Below, piece after piece: positions 8,347 to 19,200 of a stretch of 64,000 nt of DNA; the first letter of the stretch is position 1, and every line of letters begins with the position of its first letter. A program made the translations under genes and the position numbers. The stretch comes from Anaerolineae bacterium (GTDB lineage: Bacteria > Chloroflexota > Anaerolineae > 4572-78 > J111), in contig JAHDWA010000005.1 of NCBI GenBank assembly GCA_023382535.1, positions 186,001 to 250,000 of the forward strand, read 5' to 3'. The notes under the pieces were generated by a model. It worked only from the letters and a program-made list of their open reading frames with translations, was not told the DNA's origin and ran no database searches.

Positions 8347-8787
8347 ATGACAACCGGCAAACTCGAAGCCATCTGGCTCAAACGCATGCGGCGCGGGCCG
8401 ATGGACCCGGTCGAGCGGGCCGCGCTCAAAGCCAATCAGGGCCTGGTCGGTAACGCCAACCAGGGCGGCAAACGGCAGGTAACGCTCATCGAGCAGGAAA
8501 TCTGGCAGCGGCTGATGGCCGAAATGGGCGCCGACCTTGACCCGTCGGCCCGGCGGGCCAACCTGCTGCTGAGCGGAATTCGCCTGGCGCAGACCCATAA
8601 CCGCATCCTGCGCATCGGCGCCTGCCGGGTTCAAATTTGGGGCGAAACTAAACCATGTGAGGTGATGGAAGCGGCCTGGCCGGGTCTGAAAGAGGCCATG
8701 TACGGCAACTGGGGCGGCGGTGCATTTGGCGTCGTGTTGGACGATGGCGAGATTACCGTGGGCGACCCGGTGGAGTGGGTGGAGTGA
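8347..8787 (+). CDS. MOSC-domain protein
   Basis: A 146-residue protein that appears to be a stand-alone MOSC domain, the fold shared with the C-terminus of molybdenum-cofactor sulfurase and with YiiM/YuaD-type proteins that bind the cofactor or act in detoxification. The core reads GPMDPVERAALKANQGLVGNANQGGKRQVTLI, then RRANLLLSGIRL. The usual cysteine used for sulfur carriage cannot be placed with confidence. The ATG at 8347 is chosen because the in-frame ATG at 8332 overlaps the Shine-Dalgarno GAGGAGGG that serves 8347. It follows the kinase by about 50 bases on the same strand. A link with the downstream Rieske oxygenase is not evident beyond proximity. Confidence 0.8.
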   Translation: MTTGKLEAIWLKRMRRGPMDPVERAALKANQGLVGNANQGGKRQVTLIEQEIWQRLMAEMGADLDPSARRANLLLSGIRLAQTHNRILRIGACRVQIWGETKPCEVMEAAWPGLKEAMYGNWGGGAFGVVLDDGEITVGDPVEWVE

Positions 8788-8817
8788 AAAGAACTGAGAC
8801 AGGACCTAAACGGACCC

Positions 8818-8916
8818 TGTCATTTCGAGGAGCGGAGCGACGAGAAATCCCTCAGACCTATTCTTGCAAGACGAGATTCTAGGGATTTCTCGCTCCTATC
8901 GTCGCTCGAAATGACA
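8818..8916. repeat. Long inverted repeat, TGTCATTTCGAG family
   Basis: TGTCATTTCGAGGAGCGGAG (from 8818) and its complement ending ATGACA at 8916 form long imperfect arms: TTTCGAGxGA...GAGAAATCCCT on the left and AGGGATTTCTCG...CGAAATGACA on the right. The arms would fold into a hairpin between the MOSC and Rieske genes. Dispersed elements with this TGTCATTTCGAG end are seen in many bacterial genomes. Confidence 0.6.
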
Positions 8917-8987
8917 TTTAAACGACCAATCCTGTAAGTCCTGCGGAGGAACTTTACCTTCCATTCTTGCTCAAGGAGATAATCTTC

Positions 8988-10103
8988 ATGAAACATCTTG
9001 ATCTGAGTGACTTCAAGCCCACCGGCGACCTATCCCGCGCCTCGACGCTGCCGGCCCGCTGGTACACCGATCCCCGCTTTCTGGAGTTGGAGAAGGAAAA
9101 GATCTTCTGGAAAACGTGGCAGTTGGTGGGCCGGGTGGATACGGTCGCCCGGCCGGGTGACTTTTTTACCTACGATTTATATGGGGAACCGCTGCTGGTG
9201 ACGCGAGGCATTGACCATCACCTGCGCGCTTTTTACAACGTCTGCCCGCACCGGGCCGGACCGGTGGCCGTGGGCAAGGGCAACCGTAAAAGCCTGCAGT
9301 GCCGCTACCACGGCTGGACCTACGGTCTGGACGGGCGGCTGCTGACCGCGCCCGAATTTGAGGGGGTCCAGGATTGGCGCAAAGAAGATGTCTGCTTACC
9401 CGCAGTGCAGGTGGAGGTCTGGGGGCCGTTCATTTTTGTCAACCTCGACCCGCAGCCGGTTCCCTTACGGGAAATCTTTGGGGCTATCCCCGCCGAGGTT
9501 GCCCAGGCCGGCTTTCAGCCGGACCAGATGCAGCTTGTCGAGCGGCGGGATTATATCGTCGAGTCAAACTGGAAGGTCTACGTGGACAATTACCTGGAAG
9601 GTTATCACATCCCCATTGCCCACCCCGGCCTGTTCCGCGAGATTGATTACGAGCAGTACCGGGTAGACACCTTCCGCTACTATGCCTCGCAGCACGCGCC
9701 CATCCGACCGCTGCGCCCCGGCGATAACCTGCCGGGCCGCGACCGGCGCTACCTCCGCACTGAAGAAGAGTCCCAGGCGCTCTACTACTGGGTGTTTCCC
9801 AACTTAATGCTGAATTTCTACCCCGACAACATGCAGATCAACATTATCGTCCCGCTCAGCCAGGAGCAGACCCTGACTATCTTCGAGTGGTACTTCAAAC
9901 AGCCCGGCAGCGGCGAGGGCTGGGAGAGCATGCAGCAGTCCATCGCCTTCAGCGATCAGGTGCAGAAAGAGGATATGGAAATCTGCGAAACGGTGCAGAA
10001 GGGGTTAAGGTCGCGCTCGTACAACCAGGGCCGCTTTTCGGCCAAGCGGGAGAATGGCGTGCATCATTTCCAGGCGCTAGTGCATGAGTTTTTGACCCGG
10101 TAA
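8988..10103 (+). CDS. Rieske non-heme iron oxygenase, large (alpha) subunit
   Basis: A 371-residue protein. The ATG at 8988 is used because AAGGAGAT precedes it by about 7 bases; an upstream in-frame start at 8967 lacks a site. The Rieske [2Fe-2S] cluster ligands are Cys86/His88 (CPHRA) and Cys105/His108 (CRYHGW). The catalytic domain contains SNWKVYVDNYLEGYHIPIAH, with iron ligands His207 and His212; the third ligand, an Asp, lies in the C-terminal half. The family hydroxylates or demethylates small molecules; members of this length and pattern include glycine-betaine, choline and carnitine monooxygenases as well as aromatic dioxygenases. No reductase gene is nearby, so electrons must come from elsewhere. 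The substrate is unresolved. Confidence 0.9.
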   Translation: MKHLDLSDFKPTGDLSRASTLPARWYTDPRFLELEKEKIFWKTWQLVGRVDTVARPGDFFTYDLYGEPLLVTRGIDHHLRAFYNVCPHRAGPVAVGKGNRKSLQCRYHGWTYGLDGRLLTAPEFEGVQDWRKEDVCLPAVQVEVWGPFIFVNLDPQPVPLREIFGAIPAEVAQAGFQPDQMQLVERRDYIVESNWKVYVDNYLEGYHIPIAHPGLFREIDYEQYRVDTFRYYASQHAPIRPLRPGDNLPGRDRRYLRTEEESQALYYWVFPNLMLNFYPDNMQINIIVPLSQEQTLTIFEWYFKQPGSGEGWESMQQSIAFSDQVQKEDMEICETVQKGLRSRSYNQGRFSAKRENGVHHFQALVHEFLTR

Positions 10104-10146
10104 AAACGCGTTCGATTTTTTGGTTTTTTGTTTAGGAGAGAAGATA

Positions 10147-10181
10147 CACAAGGCGATGGATTGAAAATCCATCGCCTTGTG
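10147..10181. terminator. Strong hairpin between convergent genes
   Basis: A perfect 15-base stem, CACAAGGCGATGGAT (10147-10161) and its complement (10167-10181), closes a TGAAA loop. It lies between the Rieske gene (plus) and the giant protease gene (minus). No long T-run is present, but the position suggests a bidirectional terminator. Confidence 0.6.
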
Positions 10182-10206
10182 CGTTAGTGGTTCTTTACTT
10201 AAGTGA

Positions 10207-13200
10207 TCAGGGAGTATAGCCCGCGTTCCACTTATTCAGGCTGTTGGCCAGAGACATCATTGTGGTTGGATTTTTGGTAGCCAGGGCCGAATTGACTGCA
10301 CTGATGAGGGCAGTCTTGTCTGTATACGGCGGATAATTGCCACCGTATTTGACCTCATTGAGCAGGGCAGCCACTGCTGCCCGCAGGAGGTTACGGGCTG
10401 CGCCCTTGGCGGTGGTGGTATCGCCGGTGCTGTAGCTCAGGGCTTTGAGCAGGGTGTCGGCTGTGCCGTCGCCGTTGAGGTCGAGCTTGCTGCTGGTAAA
10501 GTACGCCGAGGTGTTGAACACGTTGCTTACCCGAGCGCCGGTGGTGTAACTGGTGGGCCACTTGCCGGTGTTCTGCTTCCAGTAATCGGGCGTGCCGCCG
10601 TACCACCAAACCTTCACCTCCCAGGTGTCCTTGTTATTGGCCAGGTTGCGGTCGCCGCCCAGGTACCAGCCGGGCACGGGGTTGAAGACGTCGTCAACCG
10701 TGACCGTGTTCTTGATAGTCGTGCCGGGCGACGCGGTGACCTTGTAGGCGCACTTGTAATTCCAGGTTTCGCTCGGGTCAATCAGCGTGTCGCCGTCGGT
10801 ATCGCCGCTCAGGTAATTGATGGGGCTACACTTGTTGTCGGTGATGGTCGGCACGACGCTGGCCGGGCCGGCGTTGGTGAGGGTGTAGTAGTAGGTAATG
10901 GTATTACCCTTGAAGGCGTAGGTGGGTCCTGTTTTGTCAACGGCCAGATCGAAGGTAATGATGTTCGGGAAGGTCCAGTCCGGATAACTCACCAGGTTGC
11001 CGGTGGTGTGGTAGATTCTGTTGTAGCCGGCCACATAGCCCGCAGGCAGGTTGACTTCCGTGAAGGTATAGGAACCCTCGCTCAACCATAGTTTCTGCGG
11101 GGAGTTCTGGCTGATGGTGACTGTGGCCACGAGCAGCCCATTTTTGCGGATTTCGACGGTGAACGGCGTATTGTCCGGCTGGGTGTACGGCAGCGTGTTG
11201 ACCGGGCTGTCCCAGTACAGGAAGATTTTCTTGCGCAGGAAGAAGGGATAGAGCTTGTAGTCGTCTGTTGCCGTGACCTGCTGGCCTCCGTACTGCCCCT
11301 TGGCCGTAGCGGTGTTTTTCAATACGCCGTGGGGGAAGTAAGCGTTGAAGCTGGGCGTGTAGGTGCAACTGAACTTCCAGGTTTCGCCGACTTCCAGCAG
11401 GCTATCGCCATCATCGCCCGAAACGTAGGCAACGGGACTGCACTTGTCATCGCTGACGGTCACGTTGCTCAGCGGGACGTTGCCGGGATTGGTGACATCA
11501 TAGTTATAAGTCACCGGGCCGCTGCCGGAAGTAACGACCGGGCCGCTCTTGTCAATGGCGATGGCCGGGTTGGCCTGGGTGTTAACAAAGGTGCATTTCA
11601 CGGTTTCGCCCGGATCAACTCTAAAGGTGGCCGTGCGCTCGCCGACATGGCCGCTGCTGTTGGCGTCATCGCAGGTCAGGCTGGTCAGGTTGAAAGCCGG
11701 GGTTGGGTCGCCTTCGGTTACGGTATAGGTGCCGGGTATAACATCATTGGCGACAAGTTGACCATTGTCTGAAATTATACCGTTGACAGCGCCGCTGAAG
11801 GTGAAGTTACCCAAGGCTCCATCGGGATCGGTCTGCTTCTCGACGATGATCGTACCAAGTTTGTGGTTGGTGAAGGTGCAGGTGACTTCCTCGCCGGGGT
11901 CGAGGTTGATGGTGGCGATGTTGTCAGTTTCATCCACCGCCTCATTCTGGTCGGAGGTGGAGCAGACCAGGTCGGCCAGGTTCCAGCCGGGGGCGTCGAG
12001 TTCGGTCAGGGTGTAAGTACCGGGGACGAGGGCGATGGTCTCGCTGGTGTTGGCGATGTCGCCATCCTGCGGGACGATGTCATCTAGGATGATGTTGCCC
12101 GAGCCGTCGCCGCCGAGGGCGATGGTGAAATCCGTGCCATCGGCCGGGTCGGCATCCTTGACGACCGTGACCTTGCCGCGCTTGGTGTTGGTGAAGGTGC
12201 AGGTGATGGTTTCGGCGTCGTCCAGGTCAATCGTGACCAGTTCGCTGTTCAGTTGGACACTGCTGGTGTCGTTCGGGTCGTCGGTTTGGCAGGAGAGGTC
12301 GGTCAAATCCCAGCCGGAGACGCTGCTTTCCTGAATGGTGTAGCTGCCGGGTTCGACGGTGAAGGTCTGGCTGTTGGACAGGGTGTTATCGGCGTCATCA
12401 TCGAGGACGAACAGTCCGATGGGGTCAGTGCCGGTGAACTCGAAGTCCTGCGGGTCGTCCGGTATGGCATCCTTGACGATAGTGATGAAGCCCTTCTCCC
12501 TGACGTTGGTGAAGGTGCAGGTGACTTCCTCACCGGGGTCGAGGTTGATGGTGGCCAGGTTGGGGGTGATCGTTACCGGCTGACCGGCGTCGGTTGTTTC
12601 GCAGACCAGGCTGTCTAGGTTCCAGCCGGGGGCGTCGAGTTCGGTCAGGGTGTAAGTACCGGGGACGAGGGCGATGGTCTCGCTGGTGTTGGCGATGTCG
12701 CCATCCTGCGGGACGATGTCATCCAGCAGGATGTTGCCTGAGCCATCGCCGCCGAGGGTGATGGTGAAATCCGTGCCATCGGCCGGGTCGGCATCCTTGA
12801 CGACGGTGATCTTGCCCCGCTTGGTATTCTCGAAGGTGCAGGTGATGGTCTCACCGGCATCCAGGTCAATGGTGACCAGTTCGCTGCCGAGGATGGTTTG
12901 GGTAGTGTCGCCGGTATCGTCGGTCTGGCAGGTGATGTCAGTCAAATCCCAGCCGGAGACGCCGTCTTCGGTGATGGTGTAGCTGCCCGGCTCGACGGTG
13001 AAGGTCTGCTGGTTAGGCAGGGTGCCGTCCGCATCGTCATCCAGCGAGAAGTTGCCGATGGGGTCAGTGCCGAAGAAGTCGAAGTCCTGCGGATCGTCCG
13101 GTATGGCATCCTTGACGATGGTGATGTTGCCCCGCTTGACGTTGGTGAAGGTGCAGGTGACGGTCTCACCGGGTTCGAGGTCAATGTCGTCAATAGTCTC

Positions 13201-16200
13201 GCCGCTGTCACAGGTCGCGCCTGTCAGGTCCCAGCCAGTAGGGACGGTCTCGGCGACATCATAGGTGTTAGCCGGATCGAGTCCACTGAAGGTGGTCGAG
13301 GCAGTGCCGCCAGAGGTGGTCAGGCTGAAATCGCCCAGGGTGGTGCTGGTGAAGTCGAAGGTACTGTCGCCGCCGAGCGTGTTCTTAACGATGACAATCG
13401 CTCCGCGCCGGATATTGGTGATGGTGCAGGTCTTGTTCTGCGCCAGGGCCAGGCTCACCGTGCCATCGGGGTTGCAGTCGCCGCCGATAGAGGTGACATA
13501 GTCTGACAGGCTGGCGCCGGTGCCGGCGATCTCGCCGACCGTGTGAGAACCGGCATCCACCGCAACCGCACCGGTCGTGCCGTTGTCGCCCACATCTTCC
13601 GCCTCGGTCACGCCATCAATCTGCAAATTGAACAGGCCCGTGTCATCGCCCGGCAGCAGTACCTTGATAACCGCCAGCGTGGGCGAAATATCGTTGTTGG
13701 TGATGGTGCAGGTGACGCCGATCTGGCCTTCGGTGAGGGTGAGGATCGAGCCGACCAGGCTGCCGGCGTCGCAGGACCAGGCCGAGGCGGTGTAGCCGGG
13801 GACGGCGGACTCGCTCAAGTCGTAGCCCTGGTTGGCAAAGACGGTCTCGAACACGCCGGAGCCGCCGGCATTGCTGAAGTTGCGGCCGTCAAACGGAGCG
13901 TTGGCGGTGGCGGACAGGGTCCAGTCATCAGCCACAGCATTACCGCCGTTGTCGTTGGTCACGACCTTGACCAGTTTCAAGGTGGGGGCGACATCGTCGT
14001 TGGTGATAGTGCAGGTCTTATTCCCGCCTTCATTCAAGGTGATGGTGCCATCCGCCGCGCAGTCGCCACCCCAAACCGAGGCGGTGTAGCCTATCTGGGT
14101 TGTTTCGGTGGCATTGTATAAAGTATTGGCACTGAGGGTGTTAGCCACACCGCTAGTGACTTGGTTGCCATTGATGAACAGCGGGAAGTCATTGACCACA
14201 GCATTGCCGCCATCGTCGTTGACCACGGTCTTGACCAGGGTCAAGGTCGGGGCGACATCGTCGTTGGTGATAGTGCAGGTGACATTTTCCCCTTCGTCGA
14301 GCGTGACGGTGCCGCCCAGAACGGCGGGACATTCTGGATCGCCGGTGATCTCGACAAAGGTGTAGCCGGAGAGCTGGGTTTCGTCAATGGCGTAAGGCGT
14401 GTTGGCCGACAGCGGGTAGGCTACGCCGGAGAGCGCTGCATTGCCGCCAATGGTCAGGTTGAAGTCATCCGGCTGGGCGTTACCACCGTTGTCGTTGATG
14501 ACGTTCTTGATCAGGGTCAAGGTCGGAGCAGAGTCATCATTGGTGATGGTGCAGGTGACGCCGGTCTCACCTTCAGCCAGCGTGACTGTAGAACCGACCA
14601 GAGTCCCACCGTCGCAACTCCAACTGCCTGCGGTGTAGCCGGGCACCGTCGTTTCGGTCAGGTCGTAGCCCTGGTTGGCAAAGACGGTCTCGAACACGCC
14701 AGAGCCGCCGGCATTGCTGAAGTTGCGGCCGTCAAACGGAGCGCTGGCGGTGGCGGACAGGGTCCAATCGTCGGCCACGGCATTGCCGCCATTGTCGTTG
14801 GTCACGACCTTGACCAGTTTGAGGGTGGGGGCGACATCGTCGTTGGTGATCGTGCAGGTCTTTACATCGCCTTCATTCAAGGTGATGGTGCCATCCGCCG
14901 CGCAGTCGCCACCCCAGGCGGAGGCGGTGTAGCCGGCGAGGTTGGTCTCCGTCGCAGTGTGTTCCTCGTTAGCAGCAACCGGAACGAAGATTCCACTGGT
15001 GACCGCATTGCCATCAATGAACAGGGGGAAGTCATTCACCACGGCACTGCCGCCGTCGTCATTGATGACGGTCTTGACCAGGCGCAATAGAGGAGCAACA
15101 TCGTCATTTGTAATGGTACAGGTGACGTTCTCGGCTTCCGCGAGGGTGACAGTTGAGCCGACCAGGGTGCCGCCGTCGCAGCTCCAACTGCCTGCAGTGT
15201 AGCCGGACACCGTGGACTCGGACAGATCATAGGCGGTGTTGGCAAAGACAATCTCGAAATCACCTGAGCCGCCCAGATTGGTGAAGTTGCGGCCATCATC
15301 CGGTGCGGCGGCATCGGCAGACAGGGTCCAATCGTCAGCGACGGCATTGCCGCCATTATCGTTGGTCACAACTTTGACCAGTTTCAAAGTCGGAGCCACA
15401 TCATCGTTCGTGATCGTACAAGTGGCCGACTGACCAAGCCCTAGGGTAATGGTATCTGCATCATTCTGCGTCCCACCCACGCAGACCCAATCGCTGGCCG
15501 TATAGCCGGCGGGTCCGCTCTCGCTCAGGTCATAAGTGCCGGCATCGAAGGAAGCGCCGTTGGAGACGGTGGGTCCAGACCCGGAGAAGCCGGTGGGACC
15601 CGTGGCGGTGAGAGTCCAATCACTCGTTACCGCGTCGCCGCCATCGTTATTGGTGACGACCTTGACCAGGGTCAGCGAAGGAGCCTGATCATCATTGGTA
15701 ATAGTACAGGTAGCAGACTCGCCCAAACCGAGGGTAATGGTATCGGCGTCGTTCTGCGTGCCGCCCGTGCAGACCCAGTCGCTGGCAGAATAACCAGCCG
15801 GGCCAGTCTCACTCAGGTCATACGTGCCCGCCTCGAAGGTGGCATCGCTGGTGGCGCCGCCCGGGCCGGAGATCGGCGTTGGCCCGCTGGCAGAGAGGGT
15901 AAAGTCGGTCGCCAGGGCGGCACCGCCGTTGTCGTTGACCACAACCTTGACCAGGGTCAGGGATGGCGCGTCATCACTGTTGGTGAGGGTGCAGGTCTTG
16001 CTCTCGCCGAGGGCCACGGTCACATCGCCGTTGCTGTCGCAGTCACCGGAGAAACCATCAAAGGTGTAACCGGGCAGCAAGGTTTCACCCGCCGTATAAG
16101 TACCGGGATTGACCGGGAAGGGCACGCCGCTGAAAACAGGATTGCCTTCCAAGGTCAGGTCAAAGTCATCGGGCGCGGCTGTGCCGCCGTTGTCATTGTT

Positions 16201-19200
16201 CACCACCTTGACGACGGTGATGGAAGCCTGCTGATCGTCGTTGGTGACGGTACAGGTCTTGGTTTCCCCGATGGCAATGGAGCCGGTGCAGTCGGCGGAG
16301 TAGGAGGCCGTATAGCCGCTCGGCCCGGTTTCGTTGACGCTGTAGCTGCCGGGGGCCACGGTGACAGTGGTGCCGGGGGCTTCCGCGCCGGGGAAGGAGG
16401 CCGGGTCGGCGCCGGGGTTGTCCACGCTCATGGTGAAGTCACCGGCGCTGGCCGTACCGCCGTTGTTGTTGATGACGTGCTTGATGACGATCAGTTGAGG
16501 CGCAATGTCGTTATTGGTGACGGTACAGGTCTTGGTTTCGCCGATGGCAATGGAGCCGGTGCAGTCGGCGGAGTAGGAGGCAGCATAGCCGCTCGGCCCG
16601 GTTTCGGTGACATTGTAGCTGCCGGCATCGAGGGTAACGGCGGTGCCGGGCGCTTCCTCTCCGGCGAAGTTGTCGGGGGTGTCATTCGTGCCGCCGGAGT
16701 CCAGGGTGAAGTCACTCGCTACCGCGGTACCGCCGCTGTCGTTGACCACAGTCTTGATGACAATCAAGGTGGCCGGCTGGTCGTCATTGGTGATGGTGCA
16801 GGTAGCCGAGCCGCCGTTGGGAACGACCACGTCGGTACAGTTGTTATAGGTGGTGCTGTAACCGGCGACCGCTGGCTCGGTGATGTCGTAGGTCCCGGCA
16901 TCCACCGTCAGGTCGTTCTGGCCGTCGGCTTCAAAGGGGATGGCCGTGCCGCCGTCAACCTGGAAGGAGAAGTCGCCGGCGGTCTTGGTCCCGCCGTTAT
17001 TGTTGACCACGACTTTCTTGACGATCAACGTTCCGGGTTGGTCGTCGTTGGTCAGGGTACAGGTCTTAGTCTGGCCGGCGACGACGGTGACGTTACCGCT
17101 GCTGTCGCAGTCGCCGCTGAAGCCGGTAAAGGTGTAGCCGGACGGCCCGCCGGTTTCACTGACGTTGTAGGTTCCGTTGGTCAGGGTGTAGCTCGTGCCG
17201 CTCTCGCTGCCGTCTTGCGGGCTGTCGGATACATCTACGCCGCCGCTCGTGACATGAATGGACCATTGGTTAGCCGTGGCGGCGCCGCCGTTATCGTTGA
17301 CAACATGCTTCTTGACGATCAGCGTGCCGGTTTGTAAGGTATTTGTATAAGTACAAGTAACGGTCTCGCCCGCAGCCAGGTTGATCGAGGCCTGCCCTGT
17401 CGCCAGGGTAGTGGTAGTACCCCCACTTGGATCAGTACAATTCAAAGCGGTCAAGGCCCAACCGGCGACCGGGAGGGTTTCGGTGATCGTATAAGTGCCG
17501 GCGGCCAGGTTGGTAAAAGTCTTGCTATTGCTAAGGTCGGCACTTTCACCGGCAGCCCCGGCATCATCGTCAAGGCTGAAGTTTGAAAGACCCGTCCCAC
17601 TGGTGGTATAAGCAAAATCCTGGGCATCATTGGGTACACTATCTTTGATAATGGTGATGCTACCCAGAGGTAACACGTTGGTTGGTTCGGAGTCGCTGTT
17701 ATTACTTGAAGTTGGGTCGTCGTTAATCGCGTCTACAACAACAGTGTTACACAAGTCCTGAGAACCGGCTGTGCACGTTCCGCCGATGGCGCTTGTGCCC
17801 GGCGTGATGCCCGTCGGCGCAGTAGCGGAAACATTGACCGTAATGGTAAAGCTTGTTGATTGGCCGGGGGTTAAGCCGCCCAAGTTACAGGTGACTACCC
17901 CGGAACTATGAGTGCAGGCCGCGCCCAGCGAGGATGAGACAAAGGTGGTGTTGGCATCGAGGGTATCGGTGACGACAACCCCGTTAGCCGTGGCCGGACC
18001 ATTATTGGTGACTACAATAGTGTAGGTAAGTTGGCTCCCGGCCTGAACTGGATCAGGGTTATCGCTTTTAGTAATGGCGAGATCGGCGTCTGTCGTAAAG
18101 AATTCCTGCACTCGGAGTAAGGGTACGGTCTGGTTGCCGGTGTTGATGCTAGACCCGGTGGTACAGTTAGCATCAGTGCATGTCTGGGCGCTTGCCAACT
18201 CCGACTGGACATTGCTGGTGACGCCGGCAGGAATGGTGTTCTTCAAGACCACCCAAATCTCAAGGATAGCCGTATCACCGTCGTCCAATCCTGAAACTCT
18301 AACTGTACCACGGATTTCTTCGTTGCTCGTTCCGGGACTGAGGATAGTTGATGAGAACAAGTCGACCTTTTCGTTACCATCCAGGTTGACATTTCCTGAG
18401 TCATTGGTGTCAATAAAGGCGCAATAGATGCCATAGGCGGGATCGTACCCAAAATTGCCGCCATTGCTAGTCTTAGTGGCGTAATCAGACACAATCTGGA
18501 TTACCCCATTCTCTGGGATAACACTCCCGCTGACTCTAATTTCGATTTCGAACGGCACAATCTGACCGAGAATCATATCTTCAGGAGCCAGAGACTCGAC
18601 GGCGTTTTTGGGATTCCCGAAAATGGCATTCGCCAGCGGGTCAGAGGCGGTACCGGTGATGCCGCTGGGAGCGGGGCAGGCGAGTTGGCTGGGCGATACT
18701 TTGTTATAGGTTGGGCTGTCGCCAGGGTCAGCGGCAGCAAAGTCAAGGTTATAAGAACCTGAGCTTGCGGCTACATACGGCCCGACATACGGGCCGCCAT
18801 TGCCGTTGGGAGCAGCCCCGGCCGGTTTGACCGCATCCGTAGCCGTATCACTCAAAGCGCGGGCCAGGTTGAGGCGGCCGTTGCCGGTCTGCTCCTGCGT
18901 ACCGGCGGGATCGGCGGTGCGGGCCAGGCGGCTGACAATGACGCCGTTGCTCAGGCCGGGGTCAACAGCGCGCATGAGCGCGGCCGCGCCGGCTACTTCG
19001 GCGGCGGCGGCAGAGGTGCCGTTGACGGAGGTCAGGCCGCCCGCGCCGGTCGTGCGGATGTCTACGCCGGGCGCGGCCATGAAAACAGTCTGGCCGTAGT
19101 TGCTGCTGGCAGCCAGGGCATCGTTCTGGTCGGTGGCGGCAATGCCCATCACCCCCCGGTCGCCGGCGGGGTAGGTGGCGCTGCTGACGCCGTCGTTGCC

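Noticed and set aside
11329..17337. Several long open frames antisense to the giant protease gene (for example around 12898-13506, 14161-15090 and 16477-17337)
   Set aside because: They mirror the repeats of the real gene, are Gly/Val/Asp-rich without domains, and lack ribosome sites. The minus-strand frame has clear protease and SpaA/DUF11 domains.
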